Source: a bacterium 1xD42-87 (lineage in GTDB: Bacteria; Bacillota; Clostridia; Lachnospirales; Lachnospiraceae). From it: DNA of 64,000 nt. Below, one piece after another: positions 16,525 to 26,070 of this stretch (the first letter of the stretch is position 1; every line of letters starts with the position of its first letter). A program made the position numbers and the translations under genes. The DNA is taken from contig RAYM01000005.1 in the NCBI GenBank assembly GCA_003611805.1, positions 47,679-111,678 on the forward strand. Reading direction: 5' to 3'. The notes beneath the pieces are model-generated. The model ran no database searches. It was not told where the DNA came from and saw only the letters and a program-made list of their open reading frames with translations.

Positions 16525-16842
16525 TCATACCTCCATTCCATACAAGACTTCATACAGCTTTTCCGACTCAATCCACGTTTCCGTTTTACTGTAGAAGATG
16601 CCATTTTTTAACAGCACCGCCTCTACAGACTCTTCCAGTTCCGGCTGCTTTAGGTCAGTGTAGATTTCTATATGGAGCCGGTTTATTTTGAAATACACTG
16701 TCCCGTCTGCTGCGAAATTATCAGCTTCCGGGTATAGAAATACAATAAAGGGCGGTTCCGGGGATTCCCCCTCCGCAAAATGATGGTAGGCATAAGGCAG
16801 CCCCATCTCTGCCACCATGGCCATGACTTCCCCGTGGCTCAT
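16525..16842 (-). CDS. Tail terminator/tail completion-like protein
   Basis: 105 aa. A small alpha/beta protein with PPFIVFLYPEADNFAADG and HIEIYTDLKQPELEESVEAVL, the form of the phage tail terminator proteins found between HK97-gp10-type and major tail genes. Overlaps the gene before it by 4 bases. Assigned from position and general pattern. Confidence 0.72.
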   Translation of the reverse strand: MSHGEVMAMVAEMGLPYAYHHFAEGESPEPPFIVFLYPEADNFAADGTVYFKINRLHIEIYTDLKQPELEESVEAVLLKNGIFYSKTETWIESEKLYEVLYGMEV

Positions 16843-17225
16843 CCTTTCACCCCCTTTTCCACCTCGGATAAAAGCAGTTCGAACCCTGCTTTCTCCGCAG
16901 GTGCGATATGCGGCTGCGCCCTCGTCCTGCCGCCGCCCCGCTTTGCGTGGCCGAACTCCAGCAGGTGCGTCAGCCGGTACTGCTTCTTCGAATGGACCAC
17001 CACCGCCTTTGAGGATGCCGTCTCCTTCACGGTGTCCGCAGACCAGCTTTTTGCGTACCTCCCCGTGTCCCTTGGCGCCGTGGACTGTATCTGGCCTTTT
17101 ACGGCCTCCCCCGCCTTCGTGACCGCCGCCTTCACATTTGACGCTGCAGACACCCCATAATCCGAGAGCGACTGCTCCAGCACAGCCGCAAAGCTGTCAA
17201 TTCCTACCCTTTTTCCTGCCATCAT
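16839..17225 (-). CDS. HK97 gp10-family head-tail connector protein
   Basis: About 128 aa from the ATG at 17225, which shares a base with the upstream stop (TGATG). The N-terminal part is helical, with VKAAVTKAGEAVKGQIQSTAP, then DTGRYAKSW and RLTHLLEFGHAKRGGG, the hallmark of gp10-like neck proteins. It joins the tail to the head in the mature virion. Confidence 0.87.
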   Translation of the reverse strand: MMAGKRVGIDSFAAVLEQSLSDYGVSAASNVKAAVTKAGEAVKGQIQSTAPRDTGRYAKSWSADTVKETASSKAVVVHSKKQYRLTHLLEFGHAKRGGGRTRAQPHIAPAEKAGFELLLSEVEKGVKG

Positions 17226-17566
17226 CACCGCCTCGCTTTCCTGCATTTGAACTTGATACTTTTCTTTTTATAATTCATGTGGTCGATGGCGAGAATATCG
17301 TACAGTCCCCCGCCAAATACTACCCGGTATCCCGTGGAATCGACTGCGGCCGCTTTTCTGCACCAGCGGACAGTAAACGAAATGTCCGATTCATCCGCCA
17401 CGGTTCCGGCCACGTCTGCCTCGCTGGTCTGTCTCCCCGCCTCGCCGCTTACTGTGGCATGGCAGGAATAATAATCCGCCCATGTGTTTTTGTGGTTGCC
17501 GATGCCATCCACCGCCACTGCATTTTTCTGGAAAGTAATCTTCACATTTAATAGTGAAACCTCCAT
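17225..17566 (-). CDS. Phage head closure protein
   Basis: 113 aa, beta-rich, with WADYYSCHATVSG, ISFTVRWC and YDILAIDHMNYKKKSIKFKC, the head-tail joining (SPP1 gp16/HK97 gp9-like) pattern. It closes the portal channel after DNA packaging. Overlaps both neighbours by a single base. Confidence 0.85.
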   Translation of the reverse strand: MEVSLLNVKITFQKNAVAVDGIGNHKNTWADYYSCHATVSGEAGRQTSEADVAGTVADESDISFTVRWCRKAAAVDSTGYRVVFGGGLYDILAIDHMNYKKKSIKFKCRKARR

Positions 17567-17841
17567 CAGAACGCCTCCTTCCGGCTGCCGGAAAGGAGCG
17601 AGCGCAGGGTGAGCATGAGGGCATGGTGGTCGGCTTCCTCCCGGTGTTCATACAGATAGGCGGCTGTATACTGTACTGCTATCTTTGCGTTTTCCACAGC
17701 CGAAAACTCCCCCGTATCATCCATCCGTGCCACATCCATGCAGATTTTTTCCGATGCCCTGATGATGTTTCCAATCAGGGCATCATCGTCATCGTAATCC
17801 ACACGGAGGTAATTCTTCATTTCTTCCAATTCCACCATCAT
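17566..17841 (-). CDS. Head-tail connector protein (gp6-like)
   Basis: 91 aa. MVELEEMKNYLRVDYDDDDALI at the start and IAVQYTAAYLYEHREEAD in the middle are characteristic of Phage_connect_1/gp6-like connector proteins, which form the first ring under the portal. Located directly after the capsid gene, as usual. Confidence 0.88.
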   Translation of the reverse strand: MMVELEEMKNYLRVDYDDDDALIGNIIRASEKICMDVARMDDTGEFSAVENAKIAVQYTAAYLYEHREEADHHALMLTLRSLLSGSRKEAF

Positions 17842-17861
17842 GCCTGCAGCGCCCCTTTCTT

Positions 17862-19079
17862 TTAAGCCGGAGCCCCCTTCTGCTCCAGCACTTTCACCGC
17901 TTCCGCAAGGATCATCTTCCCATCCACACGCTGGGAGGCAAGGAAGCCCACCTGCCCGGTCGCCGCAAACAGCTCGTTCAGGCGCTTGAAACTGCGCCCC
18001 TGCCTGTCAGCGATCCAGTAATAGGAGAAGTCACCGAATGCGATGGTCTTTGCGCCTGCGGCAATGGCCGGCATATACGCAGAGGTTTTGACTGGCCTGC
18101 CAAGGATGGTGTCCGGCGTTCCGGCTGTCAGTGACGGCTGCCATAAATACTGCCCGTTGGTATCCTTGAGCTTGCGGATGGCCTTGATGGTGGAATCATT
18201 CAGCACCCAAACGGATTTCTTGCGGTAAGGGGATTTCAGCGAATAATATAAATCCATCAGTTCATCCGCCGTCACAGCCGTGGCAGACGCGGCAGTCACG
18301 CCCGTCTCCGCTCCGCCCGTGGCCGCAAGCACCCCTAACGGCTTGCCCTTGCCGTCCCCCGTGAAGAACGCCTCCTCTTCCTTCGCCCCGATCCTGCGGG
18401 CAAACTCGCGGGAGATATAGGACTGCAGGTCAAACACGCTGTCGTTTAACAGTTCCTCGGAAACCTTGATCATGGTGCCCAGCTTGTAAGCGCCGATGGA
18501 AACCTGCCCGAAGGAGTCGTCGCTCTCCGGGTATGCGCCCTCCTCGTCAATCCAGGATGCCGTACCCTTGGACGCAACAACGGGAATCTTGCGGTCGCCG
18601 CTGGAGGTCTTGATCACCTTCGCCATCTGCCGGAAGATGTTCTCCTCCTCCAGCGCCTCCACCAGTGTGCGCTCGTACTCGTCCGGTACCAGATAGCCGC
18701 CCTCCGAATCCGTCCCAATCTGCAGGGCGTTGGTCACATTGGGCATCGGCGCTTTGGAGCGCATGGCGTTCCAGAAGTTCTTCCGGTAATCATCAGAGGC
18801 GCGCCCCGTCTTATCCTCTGCACCGTCCGTGTCCGCCCCGCAGCCCGGTTTCCCCGTGAGGGGCTTGTTCAGCGGGCGGTTCAGCTCCGCGTCAAGCGCC
18901 TCCTGCCGCTCCAGCCTTGCGATCTCTTTCCCAAGGTCGGTGATCTCCTGCTCCATCTTCGTGTATGCGGCGTCATCCTCTGCGGAAAGGACTCCGTTCT
19001 CCTTCCTGTGGGAATCTAAGAATGCCTTTGCCGCCTCCCATGCCTTCGCGCGTTTCTCACGCAGTTCCAGAATCGTCAT
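17862..19079 (-). CDS. Major capsid protein (HK97 fold)
   Basis: 405 aa. Residues 1-100 form a charged coiled-coil scaffold-like delta domain, presumably removed by the protease encoded upstream. From about 120 the HK97 capsid pattern is seen: GTDSEGGYLVPDEYERTLVE, KVSEELLNDSVFDLQSYI and FGDFSYYWIADRQGRSF. Gene order protease-capsid-connector is the standard one. Confidence 0.95.
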   Translation of the reverse strand: MTILELREKRAKAWEAAKAFLDSHRKENGVLSAEDDAAYTKMEQEITDLGKEIARLERQEALDAELNRPLNKPLTGKPGCGADTDGAEDKTGRASDDYRKNFWNAMRSKAPMPNVTNALQIGTDSEGGYLVPDEYERTLVEALEEENIFRQMAKVIKTSSGDRKIPVVASKGTASWIDEEGAYPESDDSFGQVSIGAYKLGTMIKVSEELLNDSVFDLQSYISREFARRIGAKEEEAFFTGDGKGKPLGVLAATGGAETGVTAASATAVTADELMDLYYSLKSPYRKKSVWVLNDSTIKAIRKLKDTNGQYLWQPSLTAGTPDTILGRPVKTSAYMPAIAAGAKTIAFGDFSYYWIADRQGRSFKRLNELFAATGQVGFLASQRVDGKMILAEAVKVLEQKGAPA

Positions 19080-19095
19080 AATGAAATCCTCCTTC

Positions 19096-19932
19096 TTAAT
19101 GTTTCAATAAATTAAGCCGCTCCATGAGTGCGTCCACGGAACGGCCGGTTTCTGTATCCACGGCAGGAATTTGTGCCTGCGCCTGGATATCCGCTTTCGG
19201 TTTTTCCCCGCCATATTTGGCGGCCATTTTATTTAAAAGGGCATTGTTGGCCGCCCTGCGGGAGAACAGCATGGAACTTGGCGCGGGAGGAAATTTCTTT
19301 TCATCTTCCTCATCCTCTTCGGGACTGCCTCCCCCTGCGCCCTCCTCCGCCTCTTTTTTCGGCTCTGCCTTTGCCCGCGCCATGATTTCATCCGCAAAGC
19401 CAAGCTCCACCGCCTTGTTGGCGTCCATCCACGTTTCCGCATCCATCAGGTGCGACAGCTTCGACCGGGAAAGCCCCGTCTTTAACACATAGGCGTTGAT
19501 GATGGACTCCTTCACCTCGGAAAGCATATCAATGGCTTTCTGCATCTCGGCATGGTCGCCCCAGACGATGGTGGCGGGATTGTGTATCATCAGCATGGAT
19601 ACCGGGGACACCAGAACGGTGTCGCCCGCCATGGCGATCACACTGGCGGCGCTTGCAGCGATGCCGTCAATCTTCACTGTGACTTTTCCCTTGTAGTTGG
19701 TGAGCATATTGTAAATCTGTGCCGCCGCCACGCAGTCGCCGCCCGGCGAGTTGATCCACACGGCGATGTCACCGCTCCCGGCATTCAGCTCATCCTTGAA
19801 AAGCTGCGGCGTGACGTCATCGTCAAACCAGCTTTCCTCTGCGATGGTGCCGTTCAGAAACAGAGTCCTCTCCTCCGGAGCCGTCCCCGCCTCCGCCTGG
19901 TTCCTCCACTTCCAGAACTTCTTCGTTTTCAT
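19096..19932 (-). CDS. Head maturation protease, ClpP/S14-type
   Basis: 278 aa. ClpP-related serine peptidase domain at about 20-200: INSPGGDCVAAAQIYNML, then ASAASVIAMAGD with the presumed catalytic Ser, and MLMIHNP with the His. The acidic C-terminal part (about 205-278) is typical of prohead proteases. It cleaves the capsid delta domain. Its start, preceded by GGAAGGAGG, lies 110 bases inside the 3' end of the portal gene, an unusually long overlap. Confidence 0.93.
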   Translation of the reverse strand: MKTKKFWKWRNQAEAGTAPEERTLFLNGTIAEESWFDDDVTPQLFKDELNAGSGDIAVWINSPGGDCVAAAQIYNMLTNYKGKVTVKIDGIAASAASVIAMAGDTVLVSPVSMLMIHNPATIVWGDHAEMQKAIDMLSEVKESIINAYVLKTGLSRSKLSHLMDAETWMDANKAVELGFADEIMARAKAEPKKEAEEGAGGGSPEEDEEDEKKFPPAPSSMLFSRRAANNALLNKMAAKYGGEKPKADIQAQAQIPAVDTETGRSVDALMERLNLLKH

Positions 19933-20413
19933 TGGATTCCTCCTTCCCTTTTTGGTACGCCGCCCCTGACATCGAAAGCGGCATCATGTTCCCGTTAATA
20001 AGATATAGGTCGCCTCCCAATTCCTCCGGGATGCGGTCAAGGTTCTCCAGTTCCCGGATATCGTTTGCGGACATCCACCCGTTCTGCCGCCCCACAGCGT
20101 ACCCGTTCATGCGGCTCTGGTAGTCGCCCCGGAGCAGGCCGTCCACGTTGAATTTCACAAAATACTGCTTCTTTTCCTCCGGTGTCAGCAGGGACCGCGC
20201 CATGGACTGCTCCCACCGGGACACCCATGGGTCGAGGGTGTATTTCACAAACTCAAGGCTCTGCTGCTCGATGTTGGAGAAGCTGCTCTTTTCCAGGTCT
20301 CCCACCATGTGCGGAGGCACACGGAAAATCCGTGCAATCTCATTGATCTGGAACTTCCTCGTTTCCAGGAACTGCGCCTGTTCCGGGGAAATGGAGATAG
20401 GCGTGTATTTCAT
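19823..20413 (-). CDS. Portal protein, 3' exon
   Basis: 196 codons plus stop, C-terminal part of an HK97-type portal, starting MKYTPISISPEQAQFLETRK and continuing with FQINEIARIFRVPPHMVGD. It joins in frame to the 5' exon at 22873 after removal of the group II intron 20414-22872 (GAG GGG | ATG AAA), giving a protein of about 451 aa. Upstream in-frame codons are intron RNA (domains V-VI) and are not protein. The extra C-terminal tail rich in Glu and Gly overlaps the protease gene. Confidence 0.92.
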   Translation of the reverse strand: MKYTPISISPEQAQFLETRKFQINEIARIFRVPPHMVGDLEKSSFSNIEQQSLEFVKYTLDPWVSRWEQSMARSLLTPEEKKQYFVKFNVDGLLRGDYQSRMNGYAVGRQNGWMSANDIRELENLDRIPEELGGDLYLINGNMMPLSMSGAAYQKGKEESNENEEVLEVEEPGGGGDGSGGEDSVSERHHRRGKLV

Positions 20414-20474
20414 GTAGAGTAGGCAAGTGCCGCCTTGCATTGTTTCCAATGTAGGTTTGCACAAACCTCTCCCC

Positions 20475-20508
20475 AAACCGTGCTTACACCTCTCGATGTA
20501 CACGGCTT
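20475..20508 (-). ncRNA. Group II intron catalytic domain V
   Basis: 34-base hairpin: lower stem AAGCCGTG with CACGGTTT, AA bulge, upper stem ACATC/GGTGT and a GAGA tetraloop. Size and AGC triad match the bacterial domain V consensus. Confidence 0.9.
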
Positions 20509-20518
20509 TCCATTTACA

Positions 20519-22318
20519 CTATGACGAATGATGAATTTTCTTATGGCATTCTTTACAAACAACCAATGTCTTCCGCTTTCTTGCAATCATAGCTATTTCC
20601 CACTGCTCTTTGCCTTTGAGGTTTTTCATTTTGTTCACATGATGAATCTCAAAGGAAATGCCGTTACCCTCTGCACCGCATAATTCACATTTACAAGCCT
20701 TTAATCTGGATTCAAGAGAATTTCTTGTGCCAAAGTGAATATGGTTCTTCACTGTATCAATGTTTGGTGTTCCACAGACAGTACCCCGTTTGAAGTCGGA
20801 GAATTTCGCAATCATCATTCGCTTTTTCTCTTTCTTCGTTTCATAGGGAATGCCCCATGACTTACCGCACTTGAACATCCTCTTTACAGCAGATATTCTG
20901 GTTTTATGCTTTTTAGCAAGTGTTTTCAGGCAACTGTATTCCATCAGATAAACAAAATACGTCAGCTTTGAAAAATTACTGGCTATGCTGTAATAATTAC
21001 AGATTCCACGAGTTTGCGAGTTATAGGTATCTACAATTTCAAGGTCAGTAAGACCCGCCATCGAATTTCTTTGCCACGGTACAAGACTGCCGTCTTTGCC
21101 TTGTATGACAATCTCACGGTCATACATAAACTTTTCTATTCTTTCCATGGGAATTAACAATTCCACGGAATTATTGAGCGTCCTTTGCACAACTCCGTTG
21201 GCTTTTCTTTTGGATTCTTGACACCTGCGCACATTGATGTCATACCCAAGAAAATGTGCATTACCGGAACTGTGCGTGATTTTTGTTTTCTCGTCAGACA
21301 GTTCCAGTTTCAATTCTGTCGATACAAACTGCATAAGCTCCTGCTTTATATGCTCCGCATCTTCACGGCTTCCGCTGACACCGATAATAAAATCATCGGC
21401 ATAACGTACATAGGCAATTTTCTTGTCGGAAGCGTCCTTGTAAGGCAGTCTGCGCTTTTCCACTTCAAGTTTATGAATCTGCTTTAGCAGTTCTTTCTTT
21501 TCCGTGTCATCGGCGCATTCCCCATAACGCTTTCTTAACTTGACAATCTCCCGTACCTTTTTGCCGTATACTGGCGTATAGGCATATTTTGCAGGCGCAT
21601 TGAACTCCTTTTGCATAACTTCAACTTTCCTGTCCAGTTCGTGCAGATAGATATTCGCAAGAATCGGGGAAAGAATGCCGCCCTGCGGAGTTCCGCTATA
21701 AGTCTTATAGTATTGCCAATTTTCCATGTAGCCTGCTTTCAGGAACTTTCCTATCAGATTTATGAACTTGCTGTCCTTAATCTTTTCAGAAATCAGGTTC
21801 AGCAGAACCGCATGGTCAATGTTGTCAAAACATCCCTTAATATCACCCTCGACAAACCACTTCGTACTGCGGAATGAACGGCTGATTTCTTTTAACGCTG
21901 TATGGCAGCTTTTATTCGGTCTGAATCCGTGCGAATGGGCACTGAAAACAGGCTCATAGACTGCTTCAAGTATCTGCCGTAACACATCCTGTATCAGCTT
22001 GTCTCTGAATGACGGAATGCCTAATGGACGCATTTTACCGTTGCGCTTAGGTATATAGACACGTTTTACCGCTTTAGGTTCATAGGTCAGGCTTTTCAGT
22101 TCATCAATAATCTGATTCACGTATTCCTTTCCAAAACCGTCTGCCGTATCATTATCTACACCCTCGGTTCCTGCGCCCTTGTTTGCATAAAGGTTTTTGT
22201 ATGCGGTCATGTAAATATCTTCTCGCAAAAGATACCTATAGAGCCGCGTGTAGATACCGTCTGAATGCTCTTCAGAATTTCTATACATTCGTTCTAAAAT
22301 TTCAGATGTTGGCTTCAT
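20519..22318 (-). CDS. ltrA: Group II intron reverse transcriptase/maturase with HNH endonuclease
   Basis: 599 aa, LtrA-type intron-encoded protein. The RT domain spans about 60-360, with RPLGIPSFRDKLIQ, SHGFRPNKSCHTAL, SGTPQGGILSPILANIYL and the catalytic YADD at 306-309. A maturase X domain covers about 390-500. A C-terminal HNH module has CELCG, EIHHVNK and VCKECHKKIH (about 545-597). The RT/maturase supports splicing, and with the HNH it drives retrohoming into intronless portal alleles. All visible catalytic motifs are intact. The start is preceded by GGGAGGAGAAACCTCA. Confidence 0.96.
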   Translation of the reverse strand: MKPTSEILERMYRNSEEHSDGIYTRLYRYLLREDIYMTAYKNLYANKGAGTEGVDNDTADGFGKEYVNQIIDELKSLTYEPKAVKRVYIPKRNGKMRPLGIPSFRDKLIQDVLRQILEAVYEPVFSAHSHGFRPNKSCHTALKEISRSFRSTKWFVEGDIKGCFDNIDHAVLLNLISEKIKDSKFINLIGKFLKAGYMENWQYYKTYSGTPQGGILSPILANIYLHELDRKVEVMQKEFNAPAKYAYTPVYGKKVREIVKLRKRYGECADDTEKKELLKQIHKLEVEKRRLPYKDASDKKIAYVRYADDFIIGVSGSREDAEHIKQELMQFVSTELKLELSDEKTKITHSSGNAHFLGYDINVRRCQESKRKANGVVQRTLNNSVELLIPMERIEKFMYDREIVIQGKDGSLVPWQRNSMAGLTDLEIVDTYNSQTRGICNYYSIASNFSKLTYFVYLMEYSCLKTLAKKHKTRISAVKRMFKCGKSWGIPYETKKEKKRMMIAKFSDFKRGTVCGTPNIDTVKNHIHFGTRNSLESRLKACKCELCGAEGNGISFEIHHVNKMKNLKGKEQWEIAMIARKRKTLVVCKECHKKIHHSS

Positions 22319-22872
22319 TGAGGTTTCTCCTCCCTTTCACCTTTCCTTTTAGAGTTGCATAAACTGCGTTCCTTCGCCATGTAAGAGCCATTAACTCTCT
22401 CGGACTACTACGAACGCTCCGTACCCATGGGCGGTATTCAAGTCCTATAGACTATAGCCTTTCGGCATCCGCCTTTAGGGTATCCCCAGTTAGCGTCACT
22501 GCTTGGTATGCTCGGATTGTCGGTTTCGCTTTAGACCCTTTAACACAGGTTCTCCTGCTCGTGCCGTGGCATTTGCAATCATGCTGCCTTTGAAGGATGT
22601 AAAGACAGCCGGTCACGGAATGGGTAACAGGCTAATTTCCCATTTTCCCTAGAAATGAACACTCAAGTCTCACGTTCAGTAGATAACTTAAACCTCATAT
22701 CCGGTTGTTGTGGCGGTTCAGTCGTACCCTTTAGCCTTTGGGTAACTTACCGCTTTCCTGCCGTGCTATGTTCCCGTATCAGCTTTCGCTTTGCGGTAAG
22801 GCAGGTCAACTCACCCATGATTGTGGGTGGTAGTACCAAACTCTACTATCAATGACGCCCCTCTGGGCGCAC

Positions 22873-23637
22873 CCCCTCCTCCAAAACTGCCACCTTGTTG
22901 GCGTTGTGGCTTCCTCCGAAGGTGGACTGCCAGCTCTCCCGCACCCTTGAGGGGTCTTTCAGCGTCCCCGGATGCTCCAGCACGCCGCTCGGCTGTGCGC
23001 CGTTGGCGAAGAACTTCGCCCCGTATTCCTCGCAGGCAATCGCCATGCCGATGGCGTTCTTTGCCATGGCAATGGGGGAATAGCCAACCAGCCCGTCAAA
23101 ACCGAGGCCGGGGATGTGCAGCACCTCCGAAGGCGGCAGGATGACTGTGCTGCCTTTTACGGTCGGCGCGTCATCCATGCCCACTGTGTATTCGTAGTAA
23201 AGCTGCCCTTTGCTGTCACGCTCCACACCCATACGGTCCGGCATCAGAGGGTACAGCCCGATGACCTCCCCCCTGCCGTTGCGGATGATCTGTGCGTAAG
23301 CATTCCCCCACAGGAGAAGGTGCGTCATCAGCGTTTCCCGGAACACGAAGGAAGTCATCTCCGGGTTCGGCTCGTCATGGAGTAAAAAATACAGCGGGTG
23401 TTCCGCCGCTTTCTCCTTCCCGCCGTTATCCGTATATCTGTAGAAATGCAGCGGAAGCCCCGCCACCGCCTCCGAAAGTATCCGGACGCAAGAGTACACC
23501 GCCGTCATCTGCATGGAGGAACGCTCATTGACACGCTTCCCGCTCGTGCTGCCGCCCATGAAAAAGCTGTAGGCGCTGCCGGAAGTCCTGTTCTGAGGGG
23601 CATCCCTCGCCCTGAACAATCCGCTGAATAATCCCAT
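22873..23637 (-). CDS. Portal protein, 5' exon
   Basis: 255 codons from MGLFSGLFRARD, chosen for the AAAGGAGCG site before it. HK97-type portal: VYSCVRILSEAVAGLPLHFY, FLLHDEPNPEMTSFVFRE, and LLWGNAYAQIIRNGRGEVIG. The exon ends AVLEEG at the GTGCG intron boundary; without splicing translation would run only a few codons into the intron before a stop. The portal is the dodecameric DNA entry channel of the capsid. Confidence 0.93.
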
Positions 23638-23712
23638 AGGAACCACGCTCCTTTCCGAAAAAGGCACAGACAAAAGGCACCGCCGAAGCGATGCCCATCT
23701 GCCGGTACCCTG

Positions 23713-24009
23713 TCACCTTTTTTCCTTCATTTCCTTTATCAGCCGGTCAAGGTTTATCCCATCCCGGAAACCTGCACGGTAATAAAATTCATTCTCCCTT
23801 GCAGCACCCGAATTTACGCCGTCCTCATACAACTCCAGCAGTTCCCTCTGTTCCGGGGTGAGCTGCCTGTACAGCAGCTCATGTACCCTGTCAGCTTCCT
23901 CTGCCTCCGCCGCCTGTTCCGCCGTAGGGGGACATTCCTTTTTAAACCTGTCATAGTGCATTGCCATCCGGTCCGATATGAGGAGCTCAAGGAAATCCTT
24001 CTCATCCAT
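23713..24009 (-). CDS. Small phage protein, unknown
   Basis: 98 aa from MDEKDFLELL, chosen for the AAGGAGGTGGAAGG site. Highly charged and helical, with LLYRQLTPEQRELLELYEDG and FYYRAGFRDGINLDRLI at the end. Similar short proteins occur between terminase and portal genes in clostridial prophages; the function is not known to me. Confidence 0.7.
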   Translation of the reverse strand: MDEKDFLELLISDRMAMHYDRFKKECPPTAEQAAEAEEADRVHELLYRQLTPEQRELLELYEDGVNSGAARENEFYYRAGFRDGINLDRLIKEMKEKR

Positions 24010-24103
24010 CCTTCCACCTCCTTCGACAGACATCATAAACGGATACTGTAAAAACAGCCATACAAGGAACCACCAAAGATACCGCACACAACCCTGTAAA
24101 ATG

Positions 24104-25711
24104 TTAAAATACCAACAAACCGCGGGAATCATAGACGCTCTCCGAAGTTTCATTCCCACAGCGGATTGCCCGGTCAAGCCCCATGATGGCGGCCACAGCA
24201 CCGTCAATCTTCTCCGTGGACTTCTCCTTATCCGCCTTTATATTCCCTGCAGGGTCGGTGCGGATGAAGATGTTATCCATCATCCACCGCAGGACCGGAT
24301 GCCCGCCGTGGGCAACCATCTGCTCCAGCACCAGCTTCATCAGCTCTTTGGTAGGCGGGGACATATCCTTGAAACCCTGCCCGAACGGGACCACCGTGAA
24401 GCCCATCCCCTCAAGGTTCTGCACCATCTGCACCGCTCCCCAGCGGTCGAAAGCGATCTCCCGGATATTGAACCGCTCACCGAGCCCCTCAATGTATTTC
24501 TCAATAAAGCCGTAATGCACCACGTTCCCCTCCGTGGTCATCAGCTTCCCCTGCCGCTCCCACACATCGTAAGGGACATGGTCACGCCGGACACGCAGCT
24601 CCAGCGTTTCCTCCGGAACCCAGAAGTACGGCAGGATGCAGTATTTGTCCTCCTCATCCAAGGGCGGGAACACCAGCACGAACGCCGTGATGTCCGTGGT
24701 GGAGGATAAGTCCAGCCCGCCGTAGCAGACACGCCCCTCCAGCCCATCCTCCGAAACCGGGAAGGCGCAGGCATCCCATTTATCCATGGGCATCCACCGC
24801 ACCGCCTGTTTCACCCACTGGTTCAGGCGGAGCTGCCGGAAACTGTTCTCTTCCCCCGGATTCTGCCTTGCCGACTCACAGGCGGCCTCCACCTTATCAA
24901 TGCCCACCGTGATGTTCAGTGAGGGGTTTGCTTTCTTCCACACCTTCGGGTCCGTCCAGTCATCCGCTTCATCCGCACCATAAATCACCGGGTAAAATGT
25001 AGGGTCAATCTTCCTGCCCTCTATAATATCCTTCGCCTTCTGGTGCGTCTCATAGCAGATGGAATGGGTATCCGTCCCCGCCGTGGTAATGAGGAAATAC
25101 AGCGGCTGCATCCTGGCATCGCCGGAACCCTTGGTCATGACATCAAACAGCTTCCGGTTCGGCTGCGTGTGCAGCTCGTCAAACACCACGCCATGGATGT
25201 TGAAGCCGTGCTTGGAGTACGCCTCCGCCGAAAGCACCTGGTAGAAGGAATTGGTCGGCGTGTATATGATCCGTTTCTGCGAGGCGAGTATCTTCACCCG
25301 TTTGGATAATGCCGGACACATCCGCACCATATCCGCTGCCACATCAAAAACGATGGTGGCCTGCTGCCGGTCGGCTGCACACCCGTACACCTCTGCCCGC
25401 TCCTCCCCATCCCCGCAGGTCAGGAGCAGCGCCACGGCCGCCGCCAGCTCCGACTTCCCCTGCTTCTTTGGTATCTCCACATATGCCGTGTTGAACTGGC
25501 GGTACCCGTTGGGCTTTAATGTGCCGAAAATATCACGGATGATCTGCTCCTGCCAGTCAATCAGTTCAAAAGGCTTCCCCGCCCATGTCCCTTTGGTGTG
25601 GCAGAGGCTTTCTATGAACATCACGGCAAAATCGGCTGCATCCTTATCATAGCGGCTGTCCTTTGCCTTGAACTTTGTCGGCTTATACTTTTTCAGTTTC
25701 CGCATTGCCAT
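24104..25711 (-). CDS. terL: Terminase large subunit
   Basis: About 535 aa; the ATG at 25711 is preferred (GGAGG 8 bases upstream), with other in-frame starts close by. The ATPase half has a Walker A-like PKKQGKSE (81-88) and Walker B VFDEL (176-180). The nuclease half begins with GGLDLSSTTDITAF, containing a catalytic Asp, and ends with AVAAIMGLDRAIRCG. It packages phage DNA through the portal encoded next to it. Its small-subunit partner is 8.4 kb upstream, separated by accessory genes. Confidence 0.95.
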   Translation of the reverse strand: MAMRKLKKYKPTKFKAKDSRYDKDAADFAVMFIESLCHTKGTWAGKPFELIDWQEQIIRDIFGTLKPNGYRQFNTAYVEIPKKQGKSELAAAVALLLTCGDGEERAEVYGCAADRQQATIVFDVAADMVRMCPALSKRVKILASQKRIIYTPTNSFYQVLSAEAYSKHGFNIHGVVFDELHTQPNRKLFDVMTKGSGDARMQPLYFLITTAGTDTHSICYETHQKAKDIIEGRKIDPTFYPVIYGADEADDWTDPKVWKKANPSLNITVGIDKVEAACESARQNPGEENSFRQLRLNQWVKQAVRWMPMDKWDACAFPVSEDGLEGRVCYGGLDLSSTTDITAFVLVFPPLDEEDKYCILPYFWVPEETLELRVRRDHVPYDVWERQGKLMTTEGNVVHYGFIEKYIEGLGERFNIREIAFDRWGAVQMVQNLEGMGFTVVPFGQGFKDMSPPTKELMKLVLEQMVAHGGHPVLRWMMDNIFIRTDPAGNIKADKEKSTEKIDGAVAAIMGLDRAIRCGNETSESVYDSRGLLVF

Positions 25712-25828
25712 AGGCATCACCTCCAGAAGATGGCATCAAAAATGGCCTGCCAGCGGCAAGCCCTAATCTATCAGTACAAGACACAGAGCCGTCCGGCCCT
25801 GCTCTTGGAATTTCCAGCTTCAAACTCC

Positions 25829-26056
25829 TTAGTTGTAATCTTTCAAGAGGATTGCCAGCGCAATATCCGTATCCCCATCTGCAGGCGCAATATCCAGCCC
25901 CCTGTCATAGTTATAAACAATCTCACCATCCCGCTTCAGCATCGCCTTGGAAATCCGTCCGCCGTCAATGCCGTACTCCTCACTCGGTTCATCGTAATAT
26001 TTCACCCAGTAATGAAAAATGCTGCTGTTTACCTTAATGCTTCCTTTTCTCCGCAT
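25829..26056 (-). CDS. Small phage protein, unknown
   Basis: 75 aa, MRRKGSIKVNSSIFHYWVKY at the start, then the beta-like segment EYGIDGGRISKAMLKRDGEI and ALAILLKDYN. GGAGG precedes the ATG. The pattern is seen in small conserved proteins of Firmicute mobile elements, but I cannot assign a function. Confidence 0.68.
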   Translation of the reverse strand: MRRKGSIKVNSSIFHYWVKYYDEPSEEYGIDGGRISKAMLKRDGEIVYNYDRGLDIAPADGDTDIALAILLKDYN

Positions 26057-26070
26057 ATCCGTTCCCCTCC

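Larger units (their letters stand above)
20414..22872 (-). mobile_element. Group II intron in the portal gene
   Basis: 2459 bases. The 5' end is GTGCG (22872-22868) directly after a complete GGG codon. The 3' end is CTCTAC (to 20414) directly before ATG AAA of the second exon. A 34-base domain V is readable at 20475-20508 (AAGCCGTG...GAGA tetraloop...CACGGTTT, with the AGC triad). It encodes its own reverse transcriptase/maturase with an HNH domain in the same orientation, so it looks complete and mobile. Portal production should depend on splicing. Confidence 0.95.

Noticed and set aside
20414..20503. N-terminal extension of the second portal exon as a separate gene start
   Set aside because: The extra 30 codons are domains V and VI of the group II intron and are removed by splicing.
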